Shown: one piece after another, positions 10,291-19,141 of the stretch | Position numbering within the stretch: position 1 is the first letter of the stretch | Layout: each line of letters begins with the position of its first letter | NCBI GenBank assembly: GCA_015493635.1 | Contig: WGCU01000077.1 | Span: 23,442-87,441, forward strand | DNA length: 64,000 nt | Direction: 5' to 3' | From: Spirochaetaceae bacterium | Lineage (GTDB): Bacteria > Spirochaetota > Spirochaetia > B11-G9 | Notes under the pieces: generated by a model | What the model was told of the DNA's origin: nothing | The model's database searches: none | Seen by the model: the letters and a program-made list of their open reading frames with translations, nothing else | Program-made: the position numbers and the translations under genes

Positions 10291-11568
10291 ATGCTGGATT
10301 TAAAATTTGTAAAAGAACACGCGCAGGAAGTAAAGGAAAATATTAAAAATCGGAACATGCAGGTGGATGTAGATACCGTTGTTGCCTATTTCGATAAAAG
10401 AAGTGATCTTATCCGGACGATAGAAGATTTGCGCAGGAAGAGAAACGCCAACGCCCAGGCCATGAAGGGGAAGATGTCACAGGAAGAAAGACAGCTTCTT
10501 ATTAAAGAAGGAAAAGAGTTAAAGACCTCTATAGCTGAATATGAAAAAGAATTGGAAACAGTGGAAAAGGTTCTTTTCAGTGAAGCAGGGAAAATTCCAA
10601 ACATGGCTCACCCCGATGCTCCTGTAGGCAAAGAGGAAAAAGACAACCTTGAAATAAAAAGATTTCTGGAACCGGTCCGCTTCCCCTTTCAACGGAAAGA
10701 TCATGTACAGCTCGGGCAGGATCTTGATCTTATTGATTTTGAAACAGCCACCCGGGTTACCGGACCTAAATTTTATTACCTTAAAAACGAAGCGGTATTT
10801 CTTGAACTTGCCCTCATACGGTATGCCATGGAGATTCTTCAGAAAAAGGGGTTTACACCGGTTATAACTCCTGATATAGCCCGGGAGGAGATCCTCGAAG
10901 GGATCGGCTTTAATCCGAGAGGTACTGAAAGCAACATCTATAATCTGGAAGAAACGGGAACATGCCTTATCGGTACAGCGGAAATTACTTTGGGAGGCTA
11001 CTTCAGTAATCAGATAATAGAAAAAGATTCCCTGCCGCTAAAGATGGCGGGACTTTCCCACTGTTTCCGAAGAGAGGCAGGCGCCGCAGGTAAGTATTCC
11101 AAGGGATTGTACCGGGTCCATCAATTTACGAAGGTAGAGATGTTTGTGTACTGTATGCCTGAAGATTCAGAAAACATGCACCGGGAACTTCTGGACATTG
11201 AAGAAGAAATATGGAAGGGAATGGGAATACCTTATAGAATTGTCGATACCTGTACCGGTGACCTTGGAGCTCCTGCCTACAGAAAATACGATATAGAGGC
11301 ATGGATGCCCGGAAGAGGAAAAGATGGTGAGTGGGGAGAAGTAACAAGTACTTCAAACTGTACCGACTACCAGTCCAGAAGACTGGGAATACGGGTAAAA
11401 GACGGCGGAAGAACGACGTACCTGCACATGATCAACGGTACAGCAATAGCCGTTTCCCGTGCCATCATTGCTATTATGGAAAACTTTCAACAGGAAGACG
11501 GTTCCATCGTGATCCCGGAAAAACTTGTTCCCTATACAGGCTTTTCCCGTATAAACCGGCATGAATAA
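10291..11568 (+). CDS. serS: Seryl-tRNA synthetase
   Basis: 425 aa; 'MLDLKFVKEHAQEVKENIKNRNMQVDVD', 'SHCFRREAGAAGKYSKGLYRVHQFTKVEMF', 'NGTAIAVSRAIIAIMENFQ'. Confidence 0.96.
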   Translation: MLDLKFVKEHAQEVKENIKNRNMQVDVDTVVAYFDKRSDLIRTIEDLRRKRNANAQAMKGKMSQEERQLLIKEGKELKTSIAEYEKELETVEKVLFSEAGKIPNMAHPDAPVGKEEKDNLEIKRFLEPVRFPFQRKDHVQLGQDLDLIDFETATRVTGPKFYYLKNEAVFLELALIRYAMEILQKKGFTPVITPDIAREEILEGIGFNPRGTESNIYNLEETGTCLIGTAEITLGGYFSNQIIEKDSLPLKMAGLSHCFRREAGAAGKYSKGLYRVHQFTKVEMFVYCMPEDSENMHRELLDIEEEIWKGMGIPYRIVDTCTGDLGAPAYRKYDIEAWMPGRGKDGEWGEVTSTSNCTDYQSRRLGIRVKDGGRTTYLHMINGTAIAVSRAIIAIMENFQQEDGSIVIPEKLVPYTGFSRINRHE

Positions 11569-12121
11569 CGGGGAAGAAATAAAATCCCTTGTTCTGAAAA
11601 CCGTTCTTTTTTTCATAATAGCCGCTGCTGCTTACGGGGTACTGTTTTTTGCGGCTGGCAGCACTATCCGGGAAATGGGAAGACACTTTGCCGGGAAACG
11701 GGGACTTACCGGTATTTTCCTCTATGTGTATCTGGTAGATACCTTTATCGTCCCTGCTACCCCCGATATTGTTTTTACCCTGTCAACAGCTTCTCCGCTG
11801 CTTCTTATCACGGTTGTATCCACAGCATCCATCTCGGGAGGGTTTACGGGATACCTTATTGGAAGATATCTGAATCACCTTTCCATTGTGCGTAAAGTAA
11901 CTGCTTACTACCGTGCAAAGGGAGAAGCATTGATACACAGATACGGTCCCTGGGCAGTTGCTCTTGCAGGGTTTACCCCCCTTCCTTATTCAACCATATC
12001 CTGGCTCGCGGGAATGTTTAAAATAAAACCAGGACAGTACCTTCTCGCTTCTTTAACACGGATTCCCCGTCTTACCCTGTACTATATGGCAATTCAGGGA
12101 GGAATGAAACTTTTTTCATAA
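11561..12121 (+). CDS. VTT/TVP38-type (DedA-like) membrane protein
   Basis: 186 aa; 'TGYLIGRYLNHLSIVRKVTAYYRAKGEALIHRYGPWAVALAGFTPLPYSTISWLAGMFKI'. Confidence 0.7.
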   Translation: MNNGEEIKSLVLKTVLFFIIAAAAYGVLFFAAGSTIREMGRHFAGKRGLTGIFLYVYLVDTFIVPATPDIVFTLSTASPLLLITVVSTASISGGFTGYLIGRYLNHLSIVRKVTAYYRAKGEALIHRYGPWAVALAGFTPLPYSTISWLAGMFKIKPGQYLLASLTRIPRLTLYYMAIQGGMKLFS

Positions 12122-12177
12122 ACTGTGTGACCGGGGAGGTTCACAGAGAACCCATATTCTCCTATACTGCGGGCGGT

Positions 12178-13665
12178 ATGAAGGAATTACTGGAACTGAA
12201 ACAACTCTCATTTAAATACCCTGACTATCCGGGACTTGAATTTCCTCAGCTCTTTTCCAACATCAACCTTACACTCAATAAAGGTGATTTCAGGATTGTT
12301 CTGGGAAAGCCGGAAAGCGGAAAAACCACCCTTTCTCGGATTATAACAGGTCTTATTCCCCGCTATACCGGGGGAGTATTAACAGGGTCAATACTTCTCA
12401 ATGGAAAGACTACGGCAGAGCTGAAACCCTACGAATTGATAGAACAGGCAGGTACCGTTTTCCAGAACCCTGATGAACAAATTATTACAACCCGCTGCGA
12501 TACCGAGATTGCTTTCCCTATGGAATCACTGGGATGGGAGCGAACGATAATGACAAAGCGTATTGACGCTGCATTACATGATACCGATATCTCCCGCCTG
12601 AAAACAAGAAATCCGGCAACCCTTTCCGGCGGAGAGAAAAAAAAACTTCTTATAGCATCTCTCTTTGCTCTTGATCCGGATGTATGGATACTTGACGAAA
12701 CCCTTGAAGAGCTTGACCCGGCATCCGTACAAATGATTTTAACACAAATTCTGCAGAAAGAAAAAACAGTTCTTCTTTTGGCATCCAAGAATCCCAAAAT
12801 CCCGGAAAATATTCAGGCTCTCTATTCTGTCTTTTCAGAGGGAGAACTTTTTCACAGAGAGAACCTTCCGGAACACAGCTATCAGGAACTGCTTGAGCAG
12901 GAAGGTCTTGTCATTCCGGGAAACAGTACCTCTTTTTCACTACCGGTTACCTTAAAAAAAGAAAACAAGAACGGAGAACTGCTCCTTCAGATACGGAATG
13001 TACGGTATTCCTATGAAGGAAACAGGGAGTTTTCCTTGACAATAGATAATTTGTCTCTGCATAAAGGAGAAATACTATCCATCGTTGGGGAAAACGGCAG
13101 CGGGAAATCTACCCTTGGGAAAATTTTAAGCGGACTCATACAGCCTTCTTCCGGTGATATCAGTATAAGGAATGGTGAGTATATGCAAAGTGCTACTGCC
13201 CAAGCACTCAACGCTTTTACCGGTTTTCTGTTTCAGAACCCCGACTCACAGATATTCCTTCCAACGGTAAAAGAAGAACTATCTTTCAATCTTGATCTTG
13301 ATGAACACGTACTCTCGGACACGATACAGCTCTTTTCCCTTCCGGGAAAAGATGTCCCTCCCGCCCTGATGAGCTACGGAGCCCGGAAACGTCTCCAGGG
13401 AGCGGTATACTATCTCCTTGCAAAAAGACTGTACATTATTGATGAAGCTGACTCGGGATTATCCATTAATGATTACTCAAATATTATCTCTCTTCTCAAG
13501 AAAAAAAATGCCGCACTTATTATTATTACCCATAACATGGAATTAAGCCGGTTCTTTTCGGACCGTACGTACATCATGGAACGAGGGGCCATCATCAAAA
13601 CTATTGAAAAAAATCAGTTTTCCCGAGTGCAGACCTATTTTGATACGATAAAAGGGAACCAGTAA
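12178..13665 (+). CDS. ECF transporter energizing module, fused dual ATPase (A-A')
   Basis: Two ABC cassettes in one chain (Walker A-like GKPESGKTT and GENGSGKST; signature LSGGEKKKLL in the first). ORF opens at 12127; ATG 12178 is the likely start. Confidence 0.88.
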   Translation: MKELLELKQLSFKYPDYPGLEFPQLFSNINLTLNKGDFRIVLGKPESGKTTLSRIITGLIPRYTGGVLTGSILLNGKTTAELKPYELIEQAGTVFQNPDEQIITTRCDTEIAFPMESLGWERTIMTKRIDAALHDTDISRLKTRNPATLSGGEKKKLLIASLFALDPDVWILDETLEELDPASVQMILTQILQKEKTVLLLASKNPKIPENIQALYSVFSEGELFHRENLPEHSYQELLEQEGLVIPGNSTSFSLPVTLKKENKNGELLLQIRNVRYSYEGNREFSLTIDNLSLHKGEILSIVGENGSGKSTLGKILSGLIQPSSGDISIRNGEYMQSATAQALNAFTGFLFQNPDSQIFLPTVKEELSFNLDLDEHVLSDTIQLFSLPGKDVPPALMSYGARKRLQGAVYYLLAKRLYIIDEADSGLSINDYSNIISLLKKKNAALIIITHNMELSRFFSDRTYIMERGAIIKTIEKNQFSRVQTYFDTIKGNQ

Positions 13666-13668
13666 AAG

Positions 13669-14442
13669 ATGATTACCAGCACCTACCAGAACGGCAATTC
13701 ATACATTCACAAAACAGATCCCAGAATGAAACTGTTTCTCCTTGTATTTTTTACTGTTTCTTTTTTTATTACAGACAGCATTTCAGTAACATCATTATAT
13801 TTTCTTTTTATCATGTTCCTTATCGGTTCAAGCATCGGCATAAAAGGGATGGCTGCTCCCGTTAAAACAATTTACCCGCTCCTGATCTTTGTAGCACTGC
13901 TGACTCCGCCGTTTCACCCGGGAGGAACGGTCTATCTCCGGATAGGTTCACATATCCTTGTTTCAAACAATGGCATAATGGAAACGTTACGTCTCATTAT
14001 ACGGTTTACGGGAATCACCGGTATCTTTTTTCTCTTTTTCCGTACCACAAGTATTGATGATCTTATTCTTTCCCTACGGTGGTTCCACGTTCCCTTTACC
14101 ATTACCCTCATTCTCACTATTGCAATCAGATACATACCCCATATGATCTACCTGTACACCAGTGTTACCGATGCGCATAAACTCAGAAAAAACTGGAACA
14201 GCAAAGAAGAAAAGATCAGCTTCAAAACACGAATAAAAAACCTTTTCCCGGTACTTGTTTCTGTTCTCATACAATCAATAAAAGCCATCCCCACCCTTGC
14301 CATGTCCCTGGAATTAAAGGGCTTTGGATCAAAGCGGCCGAGAAGCCGGTACATGACTATTCATCAGTATTACTCTTTTCCCTTGCAATTGTTTCTTCTC
14401 TCTGCTATTGTGCTCACCGTAATTTTATCAGCGATACTTTAG
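13669..14442 (+). CDS. ECF transporter T component
   Basis: 257 aa; 'IHKTDPRMKLFLLVFFTVSFF' N-terminus, multiple TM segments, 'AIRYIPHMIYLYTSVTDAHKLRKN', follows the ATPase gene. Confidence 0.88.
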   Translation: MITSTYQNGNSYIHKTDPRMKLFLLVFFTVSFFITDSISVTSLYFLFIMFLIGSSIGIKGMAAPVKTIYPLLIFVALLTPPFHPGGTVYLRIGSHILVSNNGIMETLRLIIRFTGITGIFFLFFRTTSIDDLILSLRWFHVPFTITLILTIAIRYIPHMIYLYTSVTDAHKLRKNWNSKEEKISFKTRIKNLFPVLVSVLIQSIKAIPTLAMSLELKGFGSKRPRSRYMTIHQYYSFPLQLFLLSAIVLTVILSAIL

Positions 14443-14451
14443 GAGGTATCC

Positions 14452-15012
14452 ATGTCTGATCAGGAACAAAAAAACACTTTCACCAGATTCTCAGCTTTCA
14501 GAATTGCATCTCTTGCTATTCTTATAGCAGTGACCACCATTTTCACCTATTTAATCCGTATACCGACTGCTCCAACCCGGGGCTATCTTAATCTGGGTGA
14601 CGTTGCCGTTTTTTTTACAGCAATTACCTTCGGCCCTTTTTCTGCGCTTATAGCCGGAGGCCTGGGAACAGCTCTGGCAGATATTATATCCGGATACGCC
14701 CAATGGGCTCCTATTACGTTTTTTGCCCATGGTATTCAGGGTTTTATTGTTGGGCTTATAATATTTGCCCACCGGAAAAACGCGGATAATCTGCGGATTG
14801 GAATTGTCAGACTCGTTCTTGCATTTTTGGGAGCCACCATTATCATGGCGGGAACATACTTCGTCACCGGCGGCTTCATGTACGGATTCGGAGCAGCAGC
14901 TACAGAGATACCGGGAAACATCCTTCAGAATGTTGCAGGTGTTCTTATCGGATATCCGCTGGCCCTGGCAGTACGGAAAGCATACCCTCCTGTTCTTACC
15001 TACAAGTGGTAA
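14452..15012 (+). CDS. ECF transporter S (substrate-binding) component, substrate unknown
   Basis: 186 aa, about 6 TM; 'RGYLNLGDVAVFFTAITFGPFSALIAGGLGTALADIISGYAQWAPITFFAHGIQGFIVGLI'. Confidence 0.85.
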   Translation: MSDQEQKNTFTRFSAFRIASLAILIAVTTIFTYLIRIPTAPTRGYLNLGDVAVFFTAITFGPFSALIAGGLGTALADIISGYAQWAPITFFAHGIQGFIVGLIIFAHRKNADNLRIGIVRLVLAFLGATIIMAGTYFVTGGFMYGFGAAATEIPGNILQNVAGVLIGYPLALAVRKAYPPVLTYKW

Positions 15013-15353
15013 TGTTGTTTCATTAACAGCTCTCTATACCGGGACACATCCGTGTGGGAAGAAAACATGACACTCACCCGGGATGTTTCCGGTGAAAGGG
15101 CTTTTATGTACACGATATCATCGGTAATGGAGAATGATCCATCTACCGCACGCAGCGTAATCTGGTAATCTTTAACCTTAAAAACATTAACCGGAAGAAT
15201 AACACTTATCCCGTTATCATCGGCATCTATCGTTTGTGCTTTCATCCGCTGCGCTGATTCTGGATCTCCCAGATATGCCGCAAATTCTTTCAATAAGGGA
15301 GGTAATCTTTTTGCCGGGAGCCTTGGTCCTCCCCGTCTCTCTTCGTCTCCCAT
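15000..15353 (-). CDS. Small hypothetical protein (possibly PilZ-like)
   Basis: 117 aa from internal ATG 15353 ('MGDEERRGGPRLPAKRLPPLLKEFAAYL...'); lies directly after the stop of the upstream gene at 15358. Confidence 0.45.
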   Translation of the reverse strand: MGDEERRGGPRLPAKRLPPLLKEFAAYLGDPESAQRMKAQTIDADDNGISVILPVNVFKVKDYQITLRAVDGSFSITDDIVYIKALSPETSRVSVMFSSHTDVSRYRELLMKQHYHL

Positions 15354-15357
15354 CGTA

Positions 15358-16527
15358 CTATACAGAAGCCTTGAAAAGACTGTTAAGATAAGAAATCTTT
15401 TTCTCACATACAGCACGTAAGCTTCCCGGCCGTTTTGAGGAAGCAATGCGCTCTTTGGTCCAAAGCCAGGTAAAACGTTTAAACAACCTTACATATTCAT
15501 CATCTGAAACACCTTTCCAGTAGGGAGCCTTTCTTTCTTTAAGAAGCTCCGGAGTACCAATCCCTGTTTCTTTCTTGTCTCTCAGATACATATCAAGAGG
15601 AAACCGGGCATTGTACTCCTGCCAGAGACTCACCGTTTCCTTTTTTGCAAAATCCCGTTGTTTTTCCCAGAACTCCAGAACATCTATGATATGATTAACC
15701 GGTTCAAAGGCCTTTTTCCCTCCGTCATAGATGGCACATCCTTCAAGAGCAATAATAATCTTTTCAAACTGGGAATGTTCAAATTCAGGACTGAGAAGAG
15801 CTCCAAGCTTGTAATTACGGAGAAGATCTGTATCCGGAAGCACATTTGCAAGAGGGGTTGCGGTACTGCCGAGAGCAAACCGCCCTTCCAGATAGATTAA
15901 AACTGTTCTTTCATAATGAGGATGCGTCTGCTTAAACCGTTTGTCCCATTTTTCAAGAACTTCTTCAGCTCTCACACCGCCGATGGTTATAAAAATAAAG
16001 TTCTTCAACTCAAGCTGCTTCTGTTCAAGATATTTCTCAAGATACACCAGACTGTTGTCGAGGGATGCCCCGGAAGCGACTATATCAGCACTGTACACTG
16101 TTGCATTATTGGGAACCTCAAACTTGCGATACGCGTCTTCGGAGATGACGAACTGAACACCCTCCTTCACCCGCTGACTGGAAATGTATGAGCTTGAGTG
16201 CCATTTATATCCGAAAGCCTTCCGCAGAACATCGCGTATTTGAAAATTTAAACCTCCCCGGAGGATATGATACACATTCACATTTCTGGAGTTAATCATA
16301 CTGAGTTTCTCAAGGTGATTCAAACTTTTTAGTGCGTTTGTTATACCGTTACGCATCAATTCCGTAAAATCACAGTTAATTATTTCGGGGAAATTCATCA
16401 TGTTCCTTGTATCACGGGTTGAGACTATGTACCGGTGCAGAGAAGAAGCGTCTGATTCTCTTTCTATCGTATAAATAGCTGCAGTCTCATCCTTAAATTT
16501 TCGAACCAGGTAATCTTTTATTTTCAT
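15358..16527 (-). CDS. Type-I phosphoribosyltransferase-fold-like protein
   Basis: 389 aa; 'NVNVYHILRGGLNFQIRDVLRKAFGY' and PRPP-loop-like 'ATVYSADIVASGASLDNSLVYLEKYL'. Confidence 0.6.
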   Translation of the reverse strand: MKIKDYLVRKFKDETAAIYTIERESDASSLHRYIVSTRDTRNMMNFPEIINCDFTELMRNGITNALKSLNHLEKLSMINSRNVNVYHILRGGLNFQIRDVLRKAFGYKWHSSSYISSQRVKEGVQFVISEDAYRKFEVPNNATVYSADIVASGASLDNSLVYLEKYLEQKQLELKNFIFITIGGVRAEEVLEKWDKRFKQTHPHYERTVLIYLEGRFALGSTATPLANVLPDTDLLRNYKLGALLSPEFEHSQFEKIIIALEGCAIYDGGKKAFEPVNHIIDVLEFWEKQRDFAKKETVSLWQEYNARFPLDMYLRDKKETGIGTPELLKERKAPYWKGVSDDEYVRLFKRFTWLWTKERIASSKRPGSLRAVCEKKISYLNSLFKASV

Positions 16528-16588
16528 ATATGCTCCATGAGAGTTTATTTCTCATTTTAAGCTAAATAGAGACATATTGAAAGTATTA

Positions 16589-16617
16589 TTTACACTTGGT
16601 AGACAAATTGTTATAGT
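16589..16617 (+). promoter_or_regulatory. Predicted sigma70-type promoter of pncB
   Basis: TTTACA-N17-TATAGT upstream of ATG 16635, with GGAGGT ribosome-binding site. Confidence 0.6.
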
Positions 16618-16634
16618 GGTCTTGGAGGTCTTAC

Positions 16635-18056
16635 ATGAACTACTCCGGATTGCTGACTGATCTGTATGAACTTACCATGATGCAGGGGTACCTGCTTCAA
16701 AACCGAAATGAGAATGTTGTCTTTGATGTATTTTTTAGGAAACACCCCTTTTCCGGCGGATACTCCATTCTAACGGGAATAGAAGATGTATTGAATCTGC
16801 TCCCCCGTCTCTCTTTCTCAGAAGATGATATTGCATATCTGCGGAGCCTTAACAGATTTGAAGACCGGTTTCTTGATTATTTACGTAACTTTAAGTTTAC
16901 CGGTGATGTCTATACCATGGATGAAGGGGATGTAATATTCCCTCAGGAACCGCTTCTTCGTATTCACAGCACAATCATGGAAGCCCAGCTCATTGAAAGT
17001 ATCATACTCAATACCATTAATTTTCAAACACTTATAGCAACAAAAGCTGCAAGAGTTGTTCATGCAGCAGGTGGAAGCGGCGTTCTCGAATTCGGACTCC
17101 GCAGGGCACAGGGTGTTGATGGGGCACTTTCCGCGTCTCGGGCGGCATATATAGGCGGGGTTATTGCGACATCAAATACCCTTGCGGGAAAGTTGTATAA
17201 CATACCGGTAACCGGTTCCATGGCACACTCCTGGGTTATGGCCCACGACAATGAACTGCAGTCTTTCGCAAAATTTGCCGAGTTGTATCCTGATGCGGCC
17301 ATACTGCTCATTGATACCTTTGACACTCTTGGCAGCGGTATTGAAAACGCAATTAAAATAGGTTTGGATCTTAAGAAAAAGGGTAAATCAATCATGGTGC
17401 GCCTTGACAGCGGTGACCTTTTCTACCTCAGCAATAAGATAAGAGAAAAACTTGATAATGCCGGTCTTCAAGATGCAAAAATTGTTGTTTCAAACGATCT
17501 GAACGAAGAAATTATTCATCAGATGGTTACTGATGGTGTTCCTATAGATTTCTGGGGTGTTGGTACACAGCTTGTTACAGGAGGTATTGATTCCGCTTTT
17601 GGCGGAGTCTATAAGCTCTGTGCAAAAGAGAACAGCGGCAGGATGGTACCGACAATCAAGGTTTCCAATAATGCGGAAAAAACATCAAATCCGGGTGTTA
17701 AACAGGTTTACCGTTTCTATGACTCAGACGGTTATGCGATAGGAGATATGATTGCTCTGCAATCAGAGAAGATTCGTCCCGGAAGACCTTACAAGTTTTA
17801 TCATCCGACCTATTTCCATAAAAAATATATCCTGAACAAGTATTCACGTATTGAACCGTTGCTCAAACTTCAGATGGAAAATGGTGTCCGGACCGGTGAT
17901 TCTTTCACCCTGCAGGAAATACAGCAGAAAGTACAAAAAAATCTCACAAATTTTGATAAAACTTATAAACGGATTCTTAACCCTCACATATATAAAATTT
18001 CTCTCTCTGAAACACTGAAAAAATTAAAAGCGCAATTGATTGATGAATATAAATAA
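16635..18056 (+). CDS. pncB: Nicotinate phosphoribosyltransferase
   Basis: 473 aa; 'LLTDLYELTMMQGYL', 'EFGLRRAQGVDGALSASRAAYIGG', 'GSMAHSWVMAHDNELQSFAKFAELYPDAAILLIDTFDTLGSG', 'VRLDSGDLFYLS'. Confidence 0.95.
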   Translation: MNYSGLLTDLYELTMMQGYLLQNRNENVVFDVFFRKHPFSGGYSILTGIEDVLNLLPRLSFSEDDIAYLRSLNRFEDRFLDYLRNFKFTGDVYTMDEGDVIFPQEPLLRIHSTIMEAQLIESIILNTINFQTLIATKAARVVHAAGGSGVLEFGLRRAQGVDGALSASRAAYIGGVIATSNTLAGKLYNIPVTGSMAHSWVMAHDNELQSFAKFAELYPDAAILLIDTFDTLGSGIENAIKIGLDLKKKGKSIMVRLDSGDLFYLSNKIREKLDNAGLQDAKIVVSNDLNEEIIHQMVTDGVPIDFWGVGTQLVTGGIDSAFGGVYKLCAKENSGRMVPTIKVSNNAEKTSNPGVKQVYRFYDSDGYAIGDMIALQSEKIRPGRPYKFYHPTYFHKKYILNKYSRIEPLLKLQMENGVRTGDSFTLQEIQQKVQKNLTNFDKTYKRILNPHIYKISLSETLKKLKAQLIDEYK

Positions 18057-19128
18057 AAAACTCCCGAAAGGGAGGCACAGGACCTTTATTATTGCTGAAA
18101 TAGGTACTGCCCACAACGGTGATCTATCGAGGGCAAAGGATCTTATACACTCCGCCCGGGATGCTGGTGCTGACTGTGTAAAATTTCAGTATGTTATAGC
18201 GGAAGAAATTATTCATCCTCTTACCGGCGATGTATTACTTCCCGGCGGGGCGATTCCTCTGTTTGACCGTTTTAAATCACTGGAAAGAGAACCGGAATTT
18301 TATTTATCCCTGAAAACAGAAGCGGAAAAATCAGGATTGTTGTTTCTGTGCACCCCCTTCGGCCCCCGCAGTGCTGAAGTTTTAATGGAGCTTCAGGTTG
18401 AAGCAATTAAAATAGCATCTCCGGAACTGAACTATTATGCTCTTCTTGACAAGGTGCAGTCGTTTCCCCTTATCATTTCCACAGGAGTTTCAACTCTTAC
18501 GGATATTGACAGAGCCATCTCCCACTGCCCGGAGGAAACAGCAATACTTCACTGCATAACCGCCTATCCGGCACCTGAAACTGAGTATAATCTTAAAGTA
18601 ATACCGAATTTAATGCGTATCTTTAATAAACCGGTCGGCATTTCAGATCATTCATTAAACCCTGTTCTCGTCCCCTCTCTGTCCGCATCAATGAAGGTAT
18701 ATGCCCTGGAAAAGCACATCACCTTTTCAAACACGGATAAAGGCCTTGATGATCCCATTGCTCTTACACCTGAAAACTTTAAACTCATGTGCAGGAGTGT
18801 TAGAGAAGCGGAACATGACGGATACAACGAAACACTCGAAAAAATGATATACGCTTTCGGCACAGAAAAAGTATTTACAACCCTCGGAGACGGAGAAAAA
18901 AAACTTGCCCCCTGTGAACGGGATAATTACAGGACAACGAACAGATCTATTATGGCAGTTGAAGATATAAAGAAGGGAACCCCTTTTACAGAAAGGAATA
19001 TAGCTCTTTTGAGAAGTGAGAAATCCCTCTCACCGGGCCTCCCGCCCGATTATCTATCTATTGTTTTATTTAAAAAAGCTGCAAAAAACATCCCCAGCGG
19101 AACAGGGATAACAGGAAACTGTTTTTAA
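18043..19128 (+). CDS. NeuB-family (sialic/pseudaminic/legionaminic-type) synthase with C-terminal SAF domain
   Basis: 'TFIIAEIGTAHNGDLSRAKDLIHSARDAGADCVKFQ', 'TAYPAPETEYNLKVIPNLMRIFNKPVGISDHSL', SAF-like 'RSIMAVEDIKKGTPFTERNIALLRSEKSLSPGLPPDYLSIVLFKKAAKNI'. Confidence 0.85.
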   Translation: MNINKKLPKGRHRTFIIAEIGTAHNGDLSRAKDLIHSARDAGADCVKFQYVIAEEIIHPLTGDVLLPGGAIPLFDRFKSLEREPEFYLSLKTEAEKSGLLFLCTPFGPRSAEVLMELQVEAIKIASPELNYYALLDKVQSFPLIISTGVSTLTDIDRAISHCPEETAILHCITAYPAPETEYNLKVIPNLMRIFNKPVGISDHSLNPVLVPSLSASMKVYALEKHITFSNTDKGLDDPIALTPENFKLMCRSVREAEHDGYNETLEKMIYAFGTEKVFTTLGDGEKKLAPCERDNYRTTNRSIMAVEDIKKGTPFTERNIALLRSEKSLSPGLPPDYLSIVLFKKAAKNIPSGTGITGNCF

Positions 19129-19141
19129 CGGCAAACGCCGC

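Noticed and set aside
12122-12148. Hairpin TGTGACC..GGTTCACA before the ECF ATPase as a possible riboswitch
   Set aside because: Simple short stem-loop with one bulge; no match to a riboswitch consensus I know.
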